Shown: one piece after another, positions 40,635 to 52,818 of the stretch
How positions within the stretch are numbered: the stretch's first letter is position 1
How the letters are laid out: every line of letters starts with the position of its first letter
Assembly: GCA_036245525.1 (NCBI GenBank)
Contig: BTPG01000005.1
Span: forward strand, 662,575 to 726,574
Direction of reading: 5' to 3'
Length of the DNA: 64,000 nt
Source: Semisulcospira habei
Lineage: Eukaryota; Mollusca; Gastropoda; Semisulcospiridae
The notes under the pieces: generated by a model
What the model was told of the DNA's origin: nothing
Seen by the model: the letters and a program-made list of their open reading frames with translations, nothing else
Databases searched by the model: none
Translations under genes and position numbers: made by a program

Positions 40635-41412
40635 TTGATTGTACATTGCTTAACGTCCCGACAGCAACAAGACTTTCTCAGGACGTGCCTGCACTGCTTA
40701 TGAATGAAAAAAAAAAAAAAAAAACCGACCATAAACAGAATATTGAATGTATTGATTGTACATTGCTTAACGTCCCGACAGCAACAAGGCTTTCTCAGGA
40801 CGTGCCTGCACTGCTTGTGAAAAAATAAAAAATAAACAGAACATTGAATGTATGTCGCCAGCCGGTCAAATACGTTAAATAAACCTAACACATGGGGCCT
40901 AAATAAAGCTAAGACCATTTAGCAACACACATCCAATATCAAGAGCTACAGGCAGTGCAGACAGTAGGGAGAGTTTTAAAAAGGCAAATACAGGTGAATG
41001 GACAAAGGGTGGACAGAAACACATGCCCCAGAATAGAGAGAAAAACCCACCCTGTGGGGCTGACCAGGGTGACCCTGGGAACTAAAAAATACCTAACCCC
41101 ACCCAAGTCCCCCAGGGCAGACCCGGGTGGGGTAATATTGAATGTATGTCGCCAGCCGGTCTAATACGTTAAATAAACCTACGACATGGGGCCTAAATAA
41201 TGCTAAGACCATTTAGCAACACACATCCAATATCAAGAGCTACAGGAAGCGCAGACAATAGGGAGAGTTTAAAAAAGGAAAATAAGGTGAATGGACCAAG
41301 GGTAGTCAGAAACATGCCCCAGAATAGAGGGAAAAACCCACCCTGTGGGGCTGACCAGGGTGACCCTGGGAACTAAAAAGTAGTTAACCCCACCCAAGTC
41401 CCCCAGGGCAGC
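40635..41412 (-). mobile_element. Cluster of family S retroposons, three parts
   Basis: A 3' part (40635-40750) with an A-run, a near full-length copy (about 40752-41133, from the CAAT tail to the GTCTGCCCTGGGGGACTT head), and a 5' part (41134-41412). Each joint carries TTGAATGTATGTCGCCAGCC, as if copies inserted at the same inner site. Confidence 0.8.
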
Positions 41413-41467
41413 AAAGGACGAGAGTGATGTCCAAACTACGAACATCTCCAAGAGGCATAGATCCTCG

Positions 41468-41523
41468 TGAGCCCGGAGGGTTAGGGTTAGGGCCCGGAGG
41501 GCTAGGGTTAGGGCCCGGAGGGC
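41468..41523. repeat. TTAGGG-like insertion in a hairpin apex
   Basis: GAGGGTTAGGGTTAGGGCCC then GGAGGGCTAGGGTTAGGG, between the hairpin arms of family F. The normal apex is CCCTCCGGG. Confidence 0.75.
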
Positions 41524-41567
41524 TCATGAGGATTTATGCCTCTTGGAGATGTTGGAAGTGTTGTCTA

Positions 41568-42900
41568 TGCTTGTGGTCATCATCATCATCATCAGTCCCT
41601 TGCCCGAACTGGGCGCTGGGGGGACTGAAAGGCAGCAGCAACAGACAGTGCTCTCCACTGAGTTCTATTTTGGGCGGTGGCAAGCAAGTCTGGCATCTCG
41701 AGTTCGGTCCATTCTTTTATGTTTGCGACCCAACTCTTTCTCTGACGACCTCGCCGACGACTTCCTTCGAGAGTGCCTTGGAGGATAGTCTTGGACAAGG
41801 TGTTGTGTCGGGTCACGTGGCCAAACCAAGCAAGCTTGCGCCGTTTCACGGTTGCCAGAAGGGGTTCATGTGGGCCCACCAGGGAAGTGACGATGCTCCG
41901 TACATATTCGTTGGTCTTGTGCTCGCGGTACGAGATGCGGAGCAACTTCCTCAGACACTTGTTCTCAAAGGCCTGGATTTTCTTTTCTGAGTCTGCAAGC
42001 AGTGTCCAAGTCTCACAGCCGTAGAGTAGAATAGACACTACGAGGGACTTGTAAAGCCTGTACTTGATGGTGAAGCTGATGGAGTTACTTCGCCATATCC
42101 TGTCCAGCCTGGCCATTGCGGATGTTGCTGTACCTATCCTGATACGGATCTCTGCTATGCAACTACCGTCTTTGGACAGGGTGGCTCCCAAGTACTTGAA
42201 GCTATTGACCTCTTCTAGCTTCTGGCCGTTCATGTGAATGTTGCTGCTGCTGTCGCTTGTGGTGTTGATCATCACTTTGCTTTTATCCGTACTGATCTCC
42301 ATGCCATAAGACCCTGCGCTACTTGAAAGTTTGTCTGTCAGGTTTTGGAGCTCACTATTGCTGCCTGCCATGAGGTCAATGTCGTCTGCGAATCGAAGAT
42401 TGCACAGGGATCTGCCACCAATAGAGATTGAAGTATGGTGGTCGTGGAGGGTTTCCTGCATGATCTTCTCCAGGAATATGTTGAAAAGGACAGGAGAGAG
42501 CAGGCATCCTTGACGGACACCGATCGTCGTCCTGAAGAACTCGCCTGACTGATTGTTAAGTAGAACCGCGCTGCAGGCGTTCTTGTAAAGCGCTTCTATC
42601 ATTTGGATCAGTCCCTCCTCTATGTTGAACGATCTCATGACTTGCCAGAGTCCGTCGTGCCAGACGCGATCAAATGCTTTCCTGAAATCAATGAAGTTGT
42701 GGTAAAGTTCGCGCTGATGCTGCAGATGTTTCTCGATCAGGACGCGGCAGTTGAAAATCTGCTCTACAGTGCTTCTTCCAACTCTGAAGCCAGCCTGTTC
42801 TTCTGCCAGCCGTTCCTCGGCGAAAAGCTGTTCCTGCCCATTGTTGGTAGGCGTCAGGGCCAATCTTTGCATTCCAGTCACCGAGGACTGTGCTTGTGGT
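41568..42900 (-). mobile_element. 5'-truncated, internally deleted LINE with 10-bp TSD
   Basis: TGCTTGTGGT stands at 41568-41577 and 42891-42900. The body 41578-42890 reads on the minus strand and ends right after the stop codon in a (TGA)n tail. Confidence 0.92.
41578..42890 (-). pseudogene. RTE-like ORF2 with endonuclease end fused to RT
   Basis: The first codons of the element read LGDWNAKIGPDAYQQWAGT, an apurinic-type endonuclease motif, in one frame. Directly after it, in another frame, the RT continues at LAEEQAGFRVGRSTVEQIF, so everything between endonuclease centre and RT fingers is deleted. RT boxes are FIDFRKAFDRVWH (Asp at residue 145 of the 509-residue frame that starts in flanking DNA at 43121), TIGVRQGCLLSPVLFNIF and RFADDIDLMA (FADD at residues 244-247), then SFKYLGATLS, SILLYGCETWTLL and KRRKLAWFGHVTRHN. 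The stop follows ARD. The motif set fits RTE-type LINEs (family knowledge). The RT part is uninterrupted. Confidence 0.88.
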
Positions 42901-43153
42901 ACTAGCTGGTAATCCTTCACTTCGCTGTCGTTTGTTGTTGGGAGTCGTTTGTCGTAAACGCGACCTCTTTGGTGACTGAAATGAGAAGCGTTTGCCCTTT
43001 TTGTACTTTGTAGAACATTCAAATATAATAAGTTTCCAGTTTCATTTTTTGGGGCGGACTCACCAGAATCCGTTTGAGCGACCACCCTTGTTGGATAAGA
43101 CATGTCATCAGAGACCATCATTTAGACGGCTACAGACACCTCGGCGATGGTCT

Positions 43154-43366
43154 TTAACCCATTCAGCCCTGACGCTCTACAGCAGGAGATGGATCGACCA
43201 TAATAATTCAAGGGTAGTGCCAGATTAGCTTCGCGCCTGTCGGAGCCAAGTTAATCTGGCACTACCCTTGAATTATCATGGTCGACCCATCTCCTGCAAC
43301 AGGTGCATATTCGTTAGATGACGCCTCCAAAATTTGGAAATTACGTGCGTCGGGCTGAATGAGCTA
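43154..43366. mobile_element. Family C MITE, complete
   Basis: TTAACCCATTCAGCCCTGAC opens; CGTCGGGCTGAATGAGCTAA closes (one change in TTAA). Hairpin 43190-43292 with 45-bp arms. The right single-copy part is GCATATTCGTTAGATGACGC CTCCAAAATTTGG. Confidence 0.88.
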
Positions 43367-43399
43367 ATAAACAAATGACACATTAAGAGAAATCTCGCA

Positions 43400-43640
43400 C
43401 CCTTAAATGAAATACCTTTCTGCTCTACATCTTTTTACGCATGAGAGTCCCCCCCTCCCCCCCCCCCCTCTCCCCGGCATGCGCACAAAGGACGTGTGCC
43501 AACTCACGTGGATTTGTAAAAGGAAGGGTAGAAGAGTCTTAGTTGAGGCAAGACAACATTGAGAACCCGTTGATTTTAGCAATCGAAACCCGAAACGGGA
43601 CAACTCGCTTTAATTTGGAAAATTGCGTTTTGATAGTTCG
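43400..43640. mobile_element. Family K MITE copy
   Basis: AAATGAAATACCTTTCTGCT, TTTTTACGCATGAGAGTCCC, a C-run, GGTAGAAGAGTCTTAGTTGA, CAAGACAACATTGAGAACCC, AGCAATCGAAACC and ACAACTCGCTTTAA. Confidence 0.7.
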
Positions 43641-43879
43641 TAATATAGGCGTATAAATATAAGTGTCTCCCGTAAGGCCATCGCAGTTGAAGCAAACACG
43701 AAACCATGTGTAGACCGTTCAACAAAATAATTAGCCCGCGTATCTAGTTTTTTGCGGACCGTCCCTCGCGAATACGACACTCGTCTCTGTGCAACTTGTT
43801 TTTAACTTGCTGTAAATTTTCAACGTGAAGAAGCTTCACTGTGTGACCCCGTTTTTGTGTTGCCATCAACACGTGCAGG

Positions 43880-43992
43880 CATGACACAGATCGACCATGA
43901 TAGTTCAAGGATGGTGCCAGAACAGCTTGGCGCATGTAGGCGCCAAGCTGTTCTGGCCCCACCCTTGAACTATCATGGTCGATCGGTCTGCT
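43880..43992. mobile_element. Family C hairpin
   Basis: GATCGACCATGATAGTTCAA, GCTTGGCGCATGTAGGCGCC AAGC apex, then ACCCTTGAACTATCATGGTC. Outer ends are unclear. Confidence 0.8.
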
Positions 43993-44364
43993 GAAGTGTA
44001 GTCTAATCATCAGAAGCTAGTTTCAGAATTTGGGACGTTATGCCCTCGAGCTCAACACAAACTATTTGCACTATGCTCCATGCACTTTTAAAGGTATGCT
44101 GAACATTGCGTTGTGGATTTGTGAATGACTAAGCACTTTGCACTATAGCATTGCGTCATGGTTTATCGCTTTATGATTTTTTTTTTAAAGTGCAGGTATG
44201 CAACAAAAATGCGCTCTCACTGCATTTAAGTACGTGCACTTATTTTCACTTGTGATTTTTCACATCCCCGGCCAAAACTGCGCCAGTTTTTTTTGTATTT
44301 TTTTGGTGTTTAATTTGCAACGGTCAATGACCACTACTGACGAGAGATACTACTTATTGGAGAG
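43993..44364. other. Unassigned sequence
   Basis: CACTTTGCACTATAGCATTG and GCACTATGCTCCATGCAC are loose echoes of each other. No gene seen. Confidence 0.3.
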
Positions 44365-44530
44365 GGGAGCTGGGTGGCTCAGTGGTAGAGCGTTCGACGC
44401 TCGCGGCCGGAAAAGTCGCGGGTTCGAATCCGGCTGGTGGATGAAGAGAGAGAGAGGGAGAGAGATGATGATGATGATGATGATGAAACTTTATTTATCA
44501 ACGGTAAAATGTTTTGACAGAAACAAATCG
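44365..44530 (+). mobile_element. tRNA-derived SINE
   Basis: GCTGGGTGGCTCAGTGGTAG is a box A region and GGGTTCGAATCC a box B. The tRNA-like head (44369-44440) is followed by GATGAAGAGAGAGAGAGG, (GAT)n and AAACTTTATTTATCAACGG. A similar 3' body (GAAACTTTTTAATCAACGAT) follows a (GAT)n at 45029-45115 without the tRNA head. Confidence 0.75.
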
Positions 44531-44699
44531 TCATTTTACAAACTTGCCGTTGCTAACATCTACAACATAAAATAGGTTAAATAATAATAATAACAATAAT
44601 AATAAATTATTCTTACACACATTATTTCATGCAACAATAATATTTTTTAAAATGAAAACAAAATAATAATAAAATTAAAACAATTATTTACACAAAATA

Positions 44700-44770
44700 G
44701 TAACACTCAACATTCATCTTATACCCCCCCCCCCACACACACACACACATACACAAACACTATACATAAA
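44700..44770. repeat. C-run and (CA)n microsatellite
   Basis: CCCCCCCCCC then CACACACACA; flanking 44575-44700 is AAT/ATAA-rich. Confidence 0.8.
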
Positions 44771-44944
44771 TGCATGTATTACATGAAAGTATTAACCATC
44801 AGGGTTTGTTTAAATAAATGCCCAGTGATGTTATGTTTGGCTCATCAGGTAATCGAAAAGTAAGATTCCAAGCGAGGCTATAGTCTTCAAATGTGCAGGA
44901 ATAGTGTTCCATACAAACGGTCCAGAAAATGATAAACTAGTTTT

Positions 44945-44945
<1 letters not shown>

Positions 44946-45033
<88 letters not shown>

Positions 45034-45115
45034 GATGATGATGACCTTCATGATGATAATGAAACTTTTTAATCAACGATACACGATTTTACGGAATACA
45101 AATTGTCATTTTACA
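44946..45115 (+). repeat. (GA)n array joined to SINE 3' body
   Basis: About 83 bases of pure GA, then (TGA)n and GAAACTTTTTAATCAACGAT with CAAATTGTCATTTTACATAC, matching the SINE body at 44480-44540. Confidence 0.85.
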
Positions 45116-45345
45116 TACATCATGTCATGAGCTCTGTCATCTCACTGCGTGTCCTGTGCGTCACACCTCTTTTTTAAGACAGACACACCAGAATGAAGAC
45201 AAATGGTCTCAGCAACTCGAGCAAGACAGAATTCACGGAATTCTCGACAAGGCTGACCTTGTGTCATTGCCACTGTGACATTTCACCCCACGATTAGGTA
45301 GTAGACAGTGTCCAACACATTTCTTCTGCAAAAAACATGATCCGT
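45116..45345. other. Unassigned sequence
   Basis: No family or domain recognised. Confidence 0.3.
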
Positions 45346-45348
45346 ACG

Positions 45349-45640
45349 TCTGCAGGGGCCTAGAGCTTCGTGTGCCCCTGCAGGGGCCTAGAGCTTCGTG
45401 TGCCCCTGCAGGGGCCTAGAGCTTCGTGTGCCCCTGCAGGGGCCTAGAGCTTCGTGTGCCCCTGCAGGGGCCTAGAGCTTCGTGTGCCCCTGCAGGGGCC
45501 TAGAGCTTCGTGTGCCCCTGCAGGGGCCTAGAGCTTCGTGTGCCCCTGCAGGGGCCTAGAGCTTCGTGTGCCCCTGCAGGGGCCTAGAGCTTCGTGTGCC
45601 CCTGCAGGGGCCTAGAGCTTCGTGTGCCCCTGCAGGGGCT
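45349..45640. repeat. 28-bp minisatellite, 10 copies
   Basis: Unit GGGGCCTAGAGCTTCGTGTG CCCCTGCA; each junction GCCCCTGCAGGGGC is itself a palindrome, so the array can fold into many hairpins. It ends CAGGGGCTCGTGAAGATATA CGC, a family A-like right arm. Confidence 0.93.
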
Positions 45641-45799
45641 CGTGAAGATATACGCTTTTTGCTTGTCAGTGTTGTAACCTGTCACACCTGTGTTCCCAAA
45701 ATGAAGGAAGACATTGCCTTGTTAATATGAAATGAACGACCGAATTTCTTGTACCAGTGGACGCAGATTGTTTTCGAAATCAAGATCCCCAGCTGTCAA

Positions 45800-45900
45800 A
45801 TGAACATAGATTCAAAGTGGTTTCAGCAAGAGGCATAGATCCTCATGAGCCCCCGTAACTGCGGGGGCTCATGAGGATCTATGTCTCTTGTAGCTGAACC
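45800..45900. mobile_element. Family A MITE hairpin region
   Basis: GTGGTTTCAGCAAGAGGCAT, CCCCCGTAACTGCGGGGG apex, ATGAGGATCTATGTCTCTTG. Ends not clear. Confidence 0.8.
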
Positions 45901-46204
45901 ATGTCCATTTTTTTCTCAGCACTGAACGTTACCTATTCCAGATCCGCACACATCGCAGATTCTCACGAGGGTTTCCTGTGTAAATAATGCATTTGTCTCA
46001 CTGGCAGAAATACGCCCATTTGTATGCAAGTCATCGGCCGAGTTTTAGCCAGCGACTGACTGTTTTGGGGGAATATAGCCCCTGAGGTATGTACCTGTCA
46101 AGAGAACATGGCATAAGGGTGACAGGGCCCGACATGATTCTGGCTTAGGGACTGTCAAGGTGAAGGCATGCACGAAAATCCGACACGCGATCCCTCAGCC
46201 AGTC

Positions 46205-46290
46205 TTTTCCTTGTGAAAGACGCACGGATCCTCATGATCCTGTGCAGATGCAGGGCCTCATGAGAATCTATGCTCCTTTTTGACGGAGAT
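46205..46290. mobile_element. Family A remnant, strongly diverged
   Basis: GACGCACGGATCCTCATGAT, CAGATGCAGGG, CTCATGAGAATCTATGCTCC. A similar remnant is at 52165-52235. Confidence 0.5.
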
Positions 46291-46624
46291 CGTGCCCAGC
46301 TGGTCCTCGTACTTGGGGATTCTCCCGTTTCAGTCAGCAGGTACAGCAAGTCCATCTCGTGGGGGGTCTAAGGTATTGTGTCCTGATTTAAGAGATTACC
46401 TTGACCTCCTTACAACTGAGGCGAGGTCGACTGCGGGAGATAGATCGACCACAATGATTCACGGGTAATCATAGTTTGGGTTTAGATGCGCAACGTGGTT
46501 GAAGAGAATGATTAAGAACAGATGACACTACACCGGACACTGCGCGAGTCGTTTGTTTTGTAAGAAGGATGCGGCCATACCTGGGTTCATTTACCAGTCC
46601 GACTTTCCGACATGCCACGTCGTG

Positions 46625-46665
46625 TGTTAACCCTTTGCGTGTCGGTAGCGGTTAAACTGCCTCTC
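46625..46665. mobile_element. Family B left end fragment
   Basis: GTTAACCCTTTGCGTGTCGG TAGCGG, without the right end. Confidence 0.6.
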
Positions 46666-46835
46666 ACAAAGACGGGGCTGTGCTGGACGTTCTCGTGTCT
46701 TTCAAGATTTAGTTTTTTTCCTACGGAGACAAGCAGGTGTAATTTCTCATTTAATAGGATTAATAATTTTTTTTAATCGTGAATCTTTGAACTTGAAAAA
46801 CGGCCACCTACCTATCTTTCTTTTTGTCTACCGTA

Positions 46836-47002
46836 TTGAAAACACGGTAGACTTTGAAATGGGGCTGGTCGGAACGCATTCCGGAGCATGTACATGACGG
46901 TTTTGGCGTGCGGGACAAATTCAGGCAAGGAAGTAACAAGATAATAATGACGTCACGCAAACCTTGCTAGAAAACGCCTTTTTGGCGCCACAGCGCCGTG
47001 CC

Positions 47003-47033
<31 letters not shown>

Positions 47034-47215
47034 TGTGTGTGAGCGAGACAGCGACTAGAGCTCGCGCTTGAGGACGGACAAGCTTGAAATTTTAGGATAT
47101 TGTCTCTAAAAGAATTATCTCTGGACCTTTTTTTCGATTTTTTTGTTGTTGCTTACGATGCTCATTGGCGAGAAAATGGCCGTTTCCAAAAAACCGGTTT
47201 ATCCACACTGGGGTC
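46836..47215. repeat. Inverted repeat arm, left
   Basis: ACGGTAGACTTTGAAATGGG, GCATGTACATGACG, TGACGTCACGCAAACCTTGC, a (GCGT)n/(GT)n run, GGACAAGCTTGAAATTTTAG and AACCGGTTT. The reverse complement, with a longer (CA)n, is at 51002-51430. Confidence 0.85.
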
Positions 47216-48050
47216 TGTAATATTTCTTTTTTTTTACTAGATATTTTGCGTATAGAAAACAAGATGAGGATTTCATCCCAAAGTCTACCGAATTGTTTGG
47301 AGCCCAGACGCGTTTATCTATTGGGAACATTCAGGGTTGTTCATATTTTTAGGCTTATTATGCTGATCCATTTCCCTCCTCTCTAAGCCAACCTCTGATC
47401 AACACACATGTCGGCGCACACAAATAAAGACGGACACACGGCGCTTCCCGCCATTAGTACGCTCTGTGGGCTTGTGTAGCGACAGGAATCAGCATCTCCT
47501 ACTCTAACACGCCCTCTGATCCACACTGGCACACATAAATAAAGACGAGTACACGGCGATTCCCGCCATTCGTAGGCTCTGTGGTCTGGCATAGCATAGC
47601 TATTCTGAAGAATAATAGCACGAGCAGCGCAATGACGTCACTTCAAGCTTCACGTCAGTCATGGCATCATTAGTCCCACGACGCCGTGTTCATAGTGACG
47701 GCTCGATGTTATACGTCACTCATCGCAGTACTAACATTTCACGTATCAGAGGATCAAATTTGCAATTGTCTTGCTGATTTTCATACATATAGCTTACAGG
47801 TCACAATTTGGCCTAATCCTACCCCAGGGCCGGGACAAATAGCAGGCTTATGGGCAAACACTGTTTATGAAAAATCATGCGGGTATTAATAAGAAGATAG
47901 CTTTTTTTCGTAAAAGAAAAATTAAAGTTATGTTCGCTGTTTTACAAATGACTCCGAAAAAGTGGTGCAGAAAATTGATTTTCACACCTAGGGCATACAC
48001 AATTCACCTAATCGTACCCGACAGCCGAGACAAACTGTAGGCTTATGTAA
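47216..48050. repeat. Two short tandem duplications in unassigned DNA
   Basis: A unit of about 115 bp (CTCTGATCAACACACAT ... AAATAAAGACGGACACACGG ... CGCCATTAGTACGCTCTGTG) is doubled at 47389-47600. A second unit with CACAATTTGGCCTAATCCTA ... GACAAATAGCAGGCTTATG is echoed at 47998-48056, where the LTR interrupts it. No gene. Confidence 0.65.
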
Positions 48051-48051
48051 A

Positions 48052-49309
48052 TACCGGGTAACGCACCCAGACTTTCAACCGGTAGCACGCACAGACTTTC
48101 AACCGGTAGCACGCACAGACTTACAAACGCAACGGGCACAAACGCAAACAACGCTAACTCTCAGTCGGACGCATTCGTGCAGTATAAACGCAAAATATCA
48201 TTTCTTCTTTTCTGTGGCCCATATAATCTTTAACAAAAAAAATGATCTTCACAAAATACACAATTCTCAGCGCTAGCACGTCACACTCACATCCACATAC
48301 AATATAATAAAAGCCAGGTTAGATAAATAGTCCTCATTATCCAACCTGCTCAACTGGTGTTATCGTTCTGTATCGTTCGCGCGTTCCTCCACGTCTAGGC
48401 GTGTAGTTTCTTTCGTCATGCGTTCCTGAAGCTGTTCCAAGGTCTCCGAGCTGTGGATGTCCTCTCGACACGCTCCTCTAGCGCAACCTCCGCTGTTGAC
48501 TTCGATGTCTTGGCACCAAGTCTCTCGCTCCCCGAGCGGTGAATATCCTCGCGACACGTTCCTCCATCGGCAGCCTCTGTTGACCTTGACGTCTTGGCGT
48601 CACGTTCCTCGCTCCGCACAAGAACTCTGTACAATAAAGTTCTAATGTCGTAACACTTGCTTAACACAAGCATATTCGATGATATGAGGTACATTACGTA
48701 ACCTGGCTGATACAAATAAATCTACACGTTCATTCACACACTCCTGCTTCATAAAACAGACTAGATTCGCAGCACACCATAACTCGGTCACTACACTGAA
48801 AAAGACTATAACATGACGCACACGCCATACACGGGTTCGTACATAAGTAGAAAAAAGATTATACTTAACACACCCACGTACTACCTTCGAAAACAACCTA
48901 GGCATACACACATCACATTCCTTAGTTATCCATCCCGGTAAATAACTATATAGAAAAACCCCGGTGTTCTCAACAAATTCTAAACCGCCATGTCTGAACC
49001 AAATCAACACTAGCTGTCGATAATACATATAAGAACGTACCTGAAATCTAGGTTTCAGAGTCTTGGAATACGGCTAGTGTATCCGGCATACGCCCGTCCT
49101 CTATGACAGAACAGCCCGTACTAACTACTCTTGAGCTCTGTTAGGCTGAGCTGCGCCACTAAACCTCCGTGCTAATCGTTGACCTCGCGATCGCACGGAA
49201 TCTCGTGCATACACGAAATATTTGTTACAAAAATACCGCTGACACGACAGCACAACGCAGAAACCCTGTGTGAACTTTATGCGTGGGCATAGAGTTTCAT
49301 CACATACCG
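48052..49309. mobile_element. Solo LTR (family 1), copy 2, with 5-bp TSD
   Basis: LTR 48057-49304; its left end is GGTAACGCACCC (TG has become GG) and its right end TTTCATCACA. TACCG flanks it at 48052-48056 and 49305-49309. Shared landmarks with copy 1: GTAACCTGGCTGATACAAAT, TTTCAGAGTCTTGGAATACG and CTAGGCGTG. An AATAAA lies on the plus strand at about 48633. A 24-bp internal unit (ACTTTCAACCGGTAGCACGC ACAG) is duplicated at 48073-48120. Confidence 0.85.
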
Positions 49310-49500
49310 TATATGAAAAATCATGCGATTATTAATGAGAAGATTGGTTGTTTTTTTTTTCGTAAAAAAGATTCAATTGTAACCCATATAAGTCGTGAAA
49401 TTAATCCCAAAAACGTGAAAATATATTTTAATTAAAAAAAAAAAAATTATCACTCAAAATGTTCGAGAGGTACAATGCTGGTTAACGATCTCATTCAATA
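49305..49500. other. Continuation of duplicated flank
   Basis: TATGAAAAATCATGCGATTA and AATGAGAAGATTGG repeat 47866-47905. T- and A-runs follow. Confidence 0.55.
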
Positions 49501-49706
49501 TCTCCCTTTTATCTAGCTATATAATAATAATAATAAAAAAGGTAATTTATATAGCGCCTAATCACCAAGGTGCTCTAGGCGCTTTACAATCGCAGTAATG
49601 AAACACAAAGCAAAATACAAAACAAAAAAAAAACAACAACAACAACAAAAAAAAAAACAACAACAAGCACACACAACAAAAATACATTGATTTACAAGGA
49701 GCAATA

Positions 49707-49834
<128 letters not shown>

Positions 49835-50152
49835 ATGAGCCGGCAGACAAAATGGTCTTTACGTATATGCAACAGAGAAAAGGTGTGTTTTAAGCTTGGA
49901 TTTGAAAATGGAAAGAGATGATGAGTGACGCACATCAGCTGGGAGGGCGTTCCATGTAATGGGACCAAAATACGAAAATGCACGATGACCTTAAGTGACC
50001 TTATTACATCTAGGGATACGGAAAACACGAGTGTCTGAAGCAGAGCGTAGTGAGCGGGACGGTGTATACTATACAGGTGGGCAAGATCAGATAAGTAAGG
50101 AGGGGCAGAACCAGAGATGATGTTGAAACAAATAACACAGACTTTATACTGA

Positions 50153-50734
<582 letters not shown>

Positions 50735-51001
50735 GAAACTGGCAGCCAGTGCAAATCAGCTAGTAGAGGCATAATGTGTTCACGTTTCGCTACACGAAAA
50801 ATCAGACGTGCAGCACAGTTCATGACTCTCTGGATTTGGTCAAGAAGATTTTGCGGAACACCGGACAAAAGAGAACTGCAATAGTCCATTCGGGACTGCA
50901 CAAGGGAGGTAACAAGTGTTTTGGTACCTTCAACAGCCAGCAGATGTCGAACAAAATATCTAGTAAAAGTATCTAGTAAAAATAAGGAAAAATTACGGAT
51001 C

Positions 51002-51430
<429 letters not shown>

Positions 51431-51508
51431 CAAAAATGTAGTTACTTCCAAGACCGAATTATTATTTAAAGCAAAAACATTCACCAATCACAGCTTTTGG
51501 GCTTCAAA

Positions 51509-51893
51509 TAGTCGCTACAGTACCGTTTGACACTACACTTGATATAGCATGGTCGACAGTCGCTACAGTACCGTTTGACACTACCCTTGATATAGCATGG
51601 TCGACAGTCGCTACAGTACCGTTTGACACTACCCTTGATATAGCATGGTCGACAGTCGCTACAGTACCGTTTGACACTACCCTTGATATAGCATGGTCGA
51701 CAGTCGCTACAGTACCGTTTGACACTACCCTTGATATAGCATGGTCGACAGTCGCTACAGTACCGTTTGACACTACCCTTGATATAGCATGGTCGACAGT
51801 CGCTACAGTACCGTTTGACACTACCCTTGATATAGCATGGTCGACAGTCGCTACAGTACCGTTTGACACTACCCTTGATATAGCATGGTCGAT
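51509..51893. repeat. 48-bp minisatellite, 8 copies
   Basis: Unit AGTCGCTACAGTACCGTTTG ACACTACCCTTGATATAGCA TGGTCGAC. The part from CACTACCCTTGATATAGCAT to GGTCGA matches the right arm of family C, and the array passes into family C's right flank (CGTCTCCTGATGTAGTG, CGGGGCTAAATGGACTAA). The minus-strand frame repeats a 16-residue word because 48 is divisible by three. Confidence 0.93.
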
Positions 51894-52510
51894 CCGTCTC
51901 CTGATGTAGTGTCGGGGCTAAATGGACTAACGGGGTCAGTAACTGTTCGGATGGGCAAGAAGGTAACCTTCACAGAAACTATTTAGTCTCGCTGTGTCTC
52001 TCCTTGACCCAGCACAATCATCTTTCTTTGTCCAGTTGTTTATTAAAGGATAGGTGTCAGGTGTCCATTAAACTGCCCAGACCAATTTCACTTGCCCCCA
52101 AACGCGACCTCATGCGTCCACAGAAACCTGTGCACATCGCTCAGACACTTCTAGCTGCAATAAACATAGAGTCACATCGCGCTTCTGCAACAGCAGGGAC
52201 TCATGAGAATCTGTATGTCTTGCTTGCCACGATTGTGTCCAGCTGGTCCTCAAAGTAGGTATGGCGTTTGGGTAACGCGCTCGGCCGAGTAGTTTTGCGT
52301 TACTAGGTGACATCATTGTGAAGTCTAGTCTAAAATCACAATGCCGCTGTGAACAGACTTTTAAAGAAAATGTATTCATTGTGCCCAGCGCGAGGTGACA
52401 AGTGGATGTGTCAGCCTCGACCTTGCCGTAAACCCAACTTTTGAGCGACTGACCTCACATTTGGGGGGTAACCCTCAAGTTATGTGCTTGAAAAGATGCA
52501 ATTACAAAAG
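51894..52510. other. Family C flank, family A remnant, unassigned rest
   Basis: Family C right end to about 51930. AGCTGCAATAAACATAGAGT ... CAGCAGGGACTCATGAGAAT ... GTCTTGCTTGCCACG (52152-52235) is a diverged family A copy. Confidence 0.45.
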
Positions 52511-52818
52511 TTAGTACTCAAACCAAGGGGAATCACAGCGCTGGACAGACAACAGTTAGATCCCCTGCCCCCGCCTATCAGGCACCCAATCGCCAGCCCA
52601 CAGAGAAATACGCAGGTATAGAATAAGACAATCATTTCCATTCCTGATAAGAATGGATCAGGTCTCTTATATAACCCATGTCTTTCTCCGGAACTTAGGA
52701 AGTAGGCAGGAGAAACATTGTCAGAAACAGACAGACTGTTGTCTGTCCAGCGCTGTGATTCCCCTTGGTTTGAGTACTGACAATTCTGCCAGCGCTAGCC
52801 TCACCTATCTGGTTTGTG
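52511..52818. mobile_element. Family I MITE, copy 3
   Basis: GTACTCAAACCAAGGGGAAT and ATTCCCCTTGGTTTGAGTAC are inverted; inside are CCCCTGCCCCCGCCTATCAG and TTATATAACCCATGTCTTTC. The right side continues AATTCTGCCAGCGCTAGCCT. Confidence 0.82.

Larger units (their letters stand above)
41430..43000. mobile_element. Family F MITE split by a LINE
   Basis: CCAAACTACGAACATCTCCA, an apex enlarged by TTAGGG-like words, TTTATGCCTCTTGGAGATGT and TGTCTATGCTTGTGGT (to 41577); after the LINE it resumes as AGCTGGTAATCCTTCACTTC and GGGAGTCGTTTGTCGTAAAC. Confidence 0.8.

Noticed and set aside
44369..44440. Possible functional tRNA gene
   Set aside because: Box A and box B are present, but stem pairing is poor (T-stem mismatch, weak acceptor) and it is fused to a SINE body.
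51504..51869. 121-codon frame with a 16-residue period
   Set aside because: Product of the 48-bp array; the same argument applies.
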